Positions 31,471 to 35,050 of a stretch of 35,050 nucleotides of DNA are shown piece after piece. Source of the stretch: an uncultured Alistipes sp. (GTDB lineage Bacteria > Bacteroidota > Bacteroidia > Bacteroidales > Rikenellaceae); NCBI GenBank assembly GCA_900769445.1, contig CAAGGR010000114.1, forward strand, positions 1-35,050. Direction: 5' to 3'. Under the pieces are notes generated by a model, which did no database searches, was not told the DNA's origin, and saw only the letters and a program-made list of their open reading frames with translations. A program made the position numbers and the translations under genes. Each line of letters starts with the position of its first letter. The stretch's first letter is position 1.

Positions 31471-32025
31471 TTAGTGACAGCCACCGCAGTCGCAACCATC
31501 ACCGCACTCGTGCTCGCCGCAGCCACCGCCGCAGTCGCCACAACCGCAACCACCACTCATAATCTGAGATAGATCCTCAGGAGTAGTGTCGCGTACAGCA
31601 ACAACAGTAACGTCGAAGTTCAAGGTCTTACCAGCCATAGGGTGGTTGAAGTCCATCATCACAGACTCCTCCTTAACCTCCTTCACAACGCCCATCATGT
31701 GCTGACCCTCAGCTGTCGACATTGGAATCTGGCTACCTACGAACAAAATCTCCTCAGCAACCTTGCCGTCCATCATAAATACGCTCTTTGGAAGCTCAAC
31801 GATAGCCTCTGCGATAACCTCGCCATAGCCATCCTTAGCCTCAAGAGTGAATGATACTGACTCACCTGGCTCCTTATCCATAATAGCCTCCTCGAACTTA
31901 GGAAGCAACATGCCCATACCACAGATAAACTCAAGTGGCTGACCTGGCTGAGACTGGTCTGCAACCTGACCATCTACTGTAAGCTTGTAGTCTACAGAGA
32001 CCATCTTACCGTTTTCAACTTTCAT
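31471..32025 (-). CDS. slyD: FKBP-type peptidyl-prolyl isomerase, SlyD-like, Cys-rich tail
   Basis: A 184-residue cytoplasmic foldase. The FKBP domain is split by an insert-in-flap chaperone domain: FKBP part 1 (~1-68, PGQPLEFICGMGMLLPKFEEAI), IF domain (~70-125), and FKBP part 2 (MDFNHPMAGKTLNFDVTVVAV). The tail from ~157 is GGCGCGDCGGGCGEHECGDG and on, with eight Cys and two His, comparable to the nickel/zinc-binding tail of E. coli SlyD but more Cys-dominated. In E. coli that tail delivers nickel for hydrogenase maturation; whether this applies here is unknown. The gene is monocistronic with its own promoter and terminator. Confidence 0.93.
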   Translation of the reverse strand: MKVENGKMVSVDYKLTVDGQVADQSQPGQPLEFICGMGMLLPKFEEAIMDKEPGESVSFTLEAKDGYGEVIAEAIVELPKSVFMMDGKVAEEILFVGSQIPMSTAEGQHMMGVVKEVKEESVMMDFNHPMAGKTLNFDVTVVAVRDTTPEDLSQIMSGGCGCGDCGGGCGEHECGDGCDCGGCH

Positions 32026-32067
32026 ATCTATACTTTTTTAAGTTAATAAAATCTCGTTTAGCGAGCG

Positions 32068-32099
32068 CAAAGATAACGTCTTCTGTTGTAGTTGCCAAA
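32068..32099 (-). promoter_or_regulatory. Promoter of slyD (-33 and -7)
   Basis: On the minus strand TTTG (32099-32096), 20 nt, then TATCTTTG (32075-32068). This matches the consensus well and gives a leader of ~40 nt. Confidence 0.75.
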
Positions 32100-32260
32100 T
32101 TTATAGGGGATAAAATTTTTCGATACCATCATCGATATTGCCTATCTGAGGATGGCAAAATAGTGTTCTATGGCGCGCGTATTTATATATAGGTATAATA
32201 CGCATATATAGGCTAAAACGAAAAAAAAGCGTACGAACTTAAAAAAAAGTGGTCAGAGTG

Positions 32261-32291
32261 TTTCTCGTTTCACAAAATAGTTATATATTTG
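32261..32291 (+). promoter_or_regulatory. Upstream promoter P1 of the tRNA-tuf cluster
   Basis: TTTC at 32261-32264 and TATATTTG at 32284-32291 are 19 nt apart. The -7 box is followed by GCACTC, as is that of P2. Upstream (32221-32250) are two A8 tracts spaced about two helical turns apart, which could act as an UP-like element. Confidence 0.65.
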
Positions 32292-32331
32292 CACTCGATT
32301 TTCCGTCAAAGCCCCGAAAAGGGTCGCGGAT

Positions 32332-32343
32332 TGTTCTTTGAAA
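32332..32343 (+). promoter_or_regulatory. boxA-like antitermination sequence
   Basis: TGTTCTTTGAAA resembles the boxA found in leaders of rRNA operons (E. coli TGCTCTTTAACA). It sits ~35 nt downstream of P1 and upstream of P2, so only P1 transcripts would carry it. Assignment is by similarity alone. Confidence 0.5.
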
Positions 32344-32384
32344 GAGCGAGTACAACTTTTTTTTGAAAAAAAGTTTGCAAAAAA

Positions 32385-32415
32385 TTTGCAAGTTAAAAAA
32401 AATGATGTACCTTTG
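32385..32415 (+). promoter_or_regulatory. Main promoter P2 of the tRNA-tuf cluster
   Basis: TTTG at 32385-32388, 19 nt, TACCTTTG at 32408-32415: a textbook Bacteroidetes promoter. The first tRNA begins 18 nt later. An AT-only hairpin (AACTTTTTTT with AAAAAAAGTT, 32354-32375) lies just upstream. Confidence 0.8.
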
Positions 32416-32433
32416 CACTCCGAAATGGTTAAC

Positions 32434-32507
32434 GCCGATGTAGCTCAGTTGGCCAGAGCAGCTGATTTGTAATCAGCTGGTCGGGGGTTCGAATCCCTCC
32501 ATCGGCT
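32434..32507 (+). tRNA. tRNA-Thr (anticodon TGT)
   Basis: The acceptor GCCGATG pairs with CATCGGC, the D-arm is GCTC...GAGC, and the anticodon stem GCTGA/TCAGC holds loop TTTGTAA with anticodon TGT at 32468-32470. The T-arm GGGGGTTCGAATCCCTC is standard. CCA is not encoded. It is the first gene of the cluster. Confidence 0.96.
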
Positions 32508-32511
32508 CGCC

Positions 32512-32538
32512 CAAGCCTTGAGATTTTCTCAAGGCTTG
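32512..32538 (+). terminator. Hairpin between tRNA-Thr and tRNA-Tyr
   Basis: An 11-bp perfect stem, CAAGCCTTGAG (32512-32522) with CTCAAGGCTTG (32528-32538), has a 5-nt loop ATTTT. The tail TAAATATT is not a strong T-tract, so it may act as a partial terminator or an RNA-processing structure. Confidence 0.5.
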
Positions 32539-32547
32539 TAAATATTA

Positions 32548-32630
32548 GGGAAGATACCAGAGTGGCCAAATGGGGCAGACTGTAAATCTGCTGGCGCACG
32601 CCTTCGGTGGTTCGAATCCATCTCTTCCCA
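32548..32630 (+). tRNA. tRNA-Tyr (anticodon GTA)
   Basis: An 83-nt class II tRNA with a long variable arm. The acceptor GGGAAGA pairs with TCTTCCC; the anticodon stem GCAGA/TCTGC holds loop CTGTAAA with GTA at 32582-32584. The variable arm is around GGCGCACGCC, and the T-arm contains GGTTCGAATCC. Confidence 0.95.
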
Positions 32631-32703
32631 CAATTGACGCCGTCGGAGTTTCAAAGTCTTGCTCGAAAATGCGAGTGGGAGATGCTCTGAACGGTGTATT
32701 TTT

Positions 32704-32776
32704 GCGGAAGTAGCTCAGTTGATAGAGCAATAGCCTTCCAAGCTATGGGTCGCGAGTTTGAGCCTCGTCTTCCGCT
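32704..32776 (+). tRNA. tRNA-Gly (anticodon TCC)
   Basis: The acceptor GCGGAAG pairs with CTTCCGC. The anticodon stem ATAGC/GCTAT encloses CTTCCAA with TCC at 32737-32739. The T-loop reads TTTGAGC, a slight variation from TTCGAAT. CCA is not encoded. The 73-nt spacer before it has no recognisable gene. Confidence 0.94.
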
Positions 32777-32886
32777 CATAAAGGTCAGCGTGTGGCACAG
32801 CACTTCGATAGGAGAGGTGTGTGTTACGCGATTGGTCTGTAAAGTATAAGAAAGTAGTAACTTTAAAACTTAAAACATATATTACT

Positions 32887-34074
32887 ATGGCAAAAGAAAA
32901 ATTTGATCGTTCGAAACCACACGTGAACATCGGTACTATCGGTCACGTTGACCACGGTAAGACTACTCTTACTGCTGCTATCACAACTGTATTGGCAAAT
33001 CGCGGTCTCTCTGAGAAGCGTGACTTCGATTCAATCGATAATGCTCCAGAGGAGAAGGAGCGTGGTATCACCATCAACACTGCTCACGTAGAGTATCAGA
33101 CTGCAAACCGTCACTACGCTCACGTAGACTGTCCAGGTCACGCCGACTACGTTAAGAACATGGTTACTGGTGCTGCTCAGATGGATGGTGCTATCCTTGT
33201 AGTTGCTGCTACTGATGGTCCTATGCCTCAGACTAACGAGCACGTACTTCTTGCAAAGCAGGTAAACGTTCCACGTATCGTTGTATTCTTGAACAAGTGT
33301 GATATGGTTGACGATCCAGAGATGCTTGATCTTGTTGAGATGGAGGTTCGTGATCTTCTTTCTAAGTATGACTTCGACGGCGATAACGCTCCAGTTATCC
33401 GTGGTTCAGCTCTTGGTGGCTTGAACGGCGAGCCAAAGTGGGAGGAGAAGATTATGGAGCTTATGGACAATGTTGATGAGTTCATCCAGTTGCCTCCACG
33501 TGAGAATGAGAAGCCATTCTTGATGCCAGTTGAGGACGTATTCTCAATCACAGGTCGTGGTACTGTAGTAACAGGTCGTATCGAGACAGGTATTATCCAC
33601 GTAGGTGATCCAGTTGAGATCATCGGTTTGGATGAGGAGATCCGTACATCAACTTGTACAGGTGTTGAGATGTTCCGTAAGCTTCTTGACCAGGGTGAGG
33701 CTGGTGATAACGTTGGTCTTTTGATGCGTGGTCTTGATAAGAAGGACGTTAAGCGTGGTATGGTTGTTGCTAAGCCAGGTTCTATCACTCCACACACAAA
33801 GTTCACTGCTGAGGTTTATATCCTTCGTAAGGAGGAGGGTGGTCGTCACACACCATTCCACAACAAGTATCGTCCTCAGTTCTACCTCCGTACCATGGAT
33901 ATCACTGGTGAGGTAATGCTTCCAGAGGGTGTAGATATGGTTATGCCAGGTGACCACGTAACTATCACTGTTCAGTTGATCTACCCAGTTGCGTTGAACG
34001 AGGGTCTTCGTTTCGCAATCCGTGAGGGTGGCCGTACAGTAGGTGCAGGTCAGGTAATCAAGGTTATTGAGTAA
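32887..34074 (+). CDS. tuf: Elongation factor Tu
   Basis: A 395-residue GTPase that delivers aminoacyl-tRNA to the ribosome. The ATG at 32887 gives the family N-terminus MAKEKFDRSKPHVNIGTIGH; a frame extension to a GTG at 32821 is rejected as untranslated leader. G1 is GHVDHGKT (19-26), G2 is in the RGITINTAH segment, G3 is DCPGH, and G4 is NKCD (~136-139). Domains 2 and 3 are complete and the end is GQVIKVIE. Codon use is noticeably biased to a small set (GGT, CGT, GAG, CCA), as expected for a highly expressed gene. It lies after three tRNA genes and before tRNA-Trp. Confidence 0.99.
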   Translation: MAKEKFDRSKPHVNIGTIGHVDHGKTTLTAAITTVLANRGLSEKRDFDSIDNAPEEKERGITINTAHVEYQTANRHYAHVDCPGHADYVKNMVTGAAQMDGAILVVAATDGPMPQTNEHVLLAKQVNVPRIVVFLNKCDMVDDPEMLDLVEMEVRDLLSKYDFDGDNAPVIRGSALGGLNGEPKWEEKIMELMDNVDEFIQLPPRENEKPFLMPVEDVFSITGRGTVVTGRIETGIIHVGDPVEIIGLDEEIRTSTCTGVEMFRKLLDQGEAGDNVGLLMRGLDKKDVKRGMVVAKPGSITPHTKFTAEVYILRKEEGGRHTPFHNKYRPQFYLRTMDITGEVMLPEGVDMVMPGDHVTITVQLIYPVALNEGLRFAIREGGRTVGAGQVIKVIE

Positions 34075-34097
34075 TCATTTCCTGAAATATAACCCAG

Positions 34098-34124
34098 AGA
34101 GGCAGGGAGACCTGCCTCTTATTT
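34098..34124 (+). terminator. Hairpin terminator or attenuator after tuf
   Basis: Stem AGAGGCAGG (34098-34106) and CCTGCCTCT (34111-34119) with loop GAGA, then TATTT. It lies 24 nt after the tuf stop and directly abuts tRNA-Trp. No promoter of TAnnTTTG type follows, so partial readthrough into secE-nusG is likely. Confidence 0.65.
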
Positions 34125-34195
34125 AGGAGCATAGTTCAAGGGTAGAATAGCGGTCTCCAAAACCGTTGATGGGGGTTCGAATCCCTCTGCTCCTG
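34125..34195 (+). tRNA. tRNA-Trp (anticodon CCA)
   Basis: The acceptor AGGAGCA pairs with TGCTCCT. The anticodon stem GCGGT/ACCGT (one G-U pair) holds CTCCAAA with CCA at 34157-34159. The T-arm GGGGGTTCGAATCCCTC is canonical and the discriminator base is G. Confidence 0.96.
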
Positions 34196-34219
34196 CTAAT
34201 TAAAAAAATAGATATAGTT

Positions 34220-34405
34220 ATGTTTAAGTACTTTAAGAATTCATACAACGAGTTGGTGAACAAGGTAACTTGGCCATCGTATGAGCAGCTTCTTGGCTCT
34301 ACAAAGGTGGTTTTGGTTGCCTCAGTAATCTTCGCATTGGTTGTATTGGCCATGGATCTCGTATTCGAGGGTCTAATGAATGGCATTTATAACTTGTTGG
34401 GCTAA
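34220..34405 (+). CDS. secE: Preprotein translocase subunit SecE
   Basis: The ATG at 34220 gives 61 residues starting MFKYFKNSYNELVNKVTWPS. An upstream frame extension to 34166 runs through tRNA-Trp and is rejected. The protein has the conserved amphipathic N-terminal segment with the KVTWPS motif and one TM segment (~33-52, VLVASVIFALVVLAMDLVFE). It is the short single-TM SecE form common outside Enterobacteria. It stabilises SecY in the inner membrane. It lies 18 nt upstream of nusG. Confidence 0.95.
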   Translation: MFKYFKNSYNELVNKVTWPSYEQLLGSTKVVLVASVIFALVVLAMDLVFEGLMNGIYNLLG

Positions 34406-34423
34406 TTATAAGCTTTAAGAACA

Positions 34424-34984
34424 ATGGGAGAGATTACTAAGCAGTGGTATGTAGTCCGCGCTATAGGTGGCAAGGAGAAGAAGGTCAAGGATTATATCGA
34501 GGCCGAAATTCGTCATAACCACTTGGAGGAGTACATATCACAGGTACTTATTCCGACTGAGAAGGTCTATACAATTCGTAACGGAAAGAAAGTATCGAAA
34601 GAGAAGGTTTCGTATCCGGGCTATGTCCTAATCGAGGCCGCTCTTGTAGGTCAAATACCAATTATCATCCGCAACATACCTAATGTGCTTGGTTTCTTAG
34701 GTGATACTAAGGAGGACAGCCGAAAGATGAATGCTACACCACTACGTCCACATGAGGTGAGCAGAATTCTTGGTCTTGTAGACGAACTAAGCCAGCAGGA
34801 TGAGCAGAACGAGATTCCATTCGTTGTCGGCGAGACCGTCAAGGTTACAGACGGTCCATTCTCAAGCTTCCAAGGTACCATTGAGAGTGTCGATAGTGAG
34901 CATCGTAAACTCGTTGTGAGCGTGAAGATTTTTGGACGCAAGACTCCTATGGAGTTGAGCTTTACACAAGTTGAAAAAGAATAA
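34424..34984 (+). CDS. nusG: Transcription antitermination factor NusG
   Basis: A 186-residue factor with the NGN domain (~5-115, opening KQWYVVRAIGGKEKKVKDYI, containing YPGYVLIEA and NVLGFLGD) and a KOW domain (~130-185, with FVVGETVKVTDGPFSSFQGT). It binds RNA polymerase and, through KOW, ribosomal protein S10 or Rho. Length is normal for NusG, and the position after secE and before rplK is the conserved one, which argues against a specialised NusG paralogue. Confidence 0.97.
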   Translation: MGEITKQWYVVRAIGGKEKKVKDYIEAEIRHNHLEEYISQVLIPTEKVYTIRNGKKVSKEKVSYPGYVLIEAALVGQIPIIIRNIPNVLGFLGDTKEDSRKMNATPLRPHEVSRILGLVDELSQQDEQNEIPFVVGETVKVTDGPFSSFQGTIESVDSEHRKLVVSVKIFGRKTPMELSFTQVEKE

Positions 34985-35000
34985 TTAACCAAGGAAAATT

Positions 35001-35050
35001 ATGGCAAAAGAGGTTGCTGCATTTATTAAATTGCAGATCAAAGGTGGTGC
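35001..35050 (+). CDS. rplK: Ribosomal protein L11, 5' fragment
   Basis: The ATG at 35001 opens MAKEVAAFIKLQIKGGA, the characteristic L11 N-terminus, preceded by AAGGAAAA. The gene runs off the window end, 16 nt after nusG, in the universal nusG-rplK order. Confidence 0.93.
   Translation, partial: MAKEVAAFIKLQIKGG

Noticed and set aside
32821..32886. GTG start adding 22 residues to EF-Tu
   Set aside because: EF-Tu has a fixed N-terminus beginning MAKEKF; the extension is leader sequence.
34166..34219. Upstream start adding 18 residues to SecE
   Set aside because: It would run through the 3' half of tRNA-Trp.
1..35050. CRISPR array, prophage, transposase or integrase
   Set aside because: No regularly spaced repeats, phage structural genes or recombinase motifs were found on either strand.

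Overview
The window looks like a chromosomal segment from a member of the order Bacteroidales, perhaps close to Alistipes/Rikenellaceae; the genus cannot be fixed from sequence alone. The evidence is repeated Bacteroidetes-type -7 promoter boxes (TAnnTTTG, several with a -33 TTTG 18-20 nt upstream), a TonB receptor with a carboxypeptidase-regulatory-like N-terminal domain, SPII lipoproteins with acidic residues after the lipobox Cys, a DUF4491 protein, and a tRNA-tuf-tRNA-secE-nusG-rplK block.

Layout. (1) 1-3700: a large lipoprotein gene of unknown function lies between two nearly identical ~255 bp direct repeats. (2) 3757-7477: a nitroreductase is tightly coupled to a secreted GH2 beta-galactosidase. 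A lipoprotein GH13 alpha-amylase on the other strand converges on them across a shared hairpin. (3) 10344-13251, minus strand: a housekeeping operon murA - tdk - tsaC-like - thioesterase, with a well-formed promoter and terminator. MurA has Asp in place of the fosfomycin-targeted Cys. (4) 13444-20054, plus strand: a complete RND efflux operon (TetR regulator, outer-membrane channel, lipoprotein adaptor, pump, small PII-like protein), followed by a palindromic intergenic element. (5) 20375-23072, minus strand: a GATE-domain membrane protein and an outer-membrane porin. (6) 23214-26686, minus strand: a probable metal-handling operon (PqqD-like protein, Cys/His-rich protein, TonB receptor with a Cys-containing plug motif, exported HMA protein). 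(7) 26771-31375, plus strand: RecQ helicase, 3'-5' exonuclease, RlmI-like rRNA methyltransferase, small lipoprotein, DUF4491 protein. (8) 31471-32025, minus strand: SlyD-like isomerase with a Cys-rich tail. (9) 32434-35050, plus strand: tRNA-Thr, -Tyr, -Gly, tuf, tRNA-Trp, secE, nusG and the start of rplK, preceded by two promoters and a boxA-like sequence.

Start corrections. Several reading frames extend upstream of the true start. For murA, the PqqD-like gene and the porin, a -7 box overlaps or lies inside the upstream extension, so downstream ATGs are used here. The same is done for the efflux adaptor, tuf and secE from signal-peptide or family N-termini.

No phage, transposase, CRISPR array or defence system was seen. 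The least ordinary parts are the repeat-flanked lipoprotein, the intergenic palindromic element after the efflux operon, and the PqqD/Cys-His/TonB/HMA locus.
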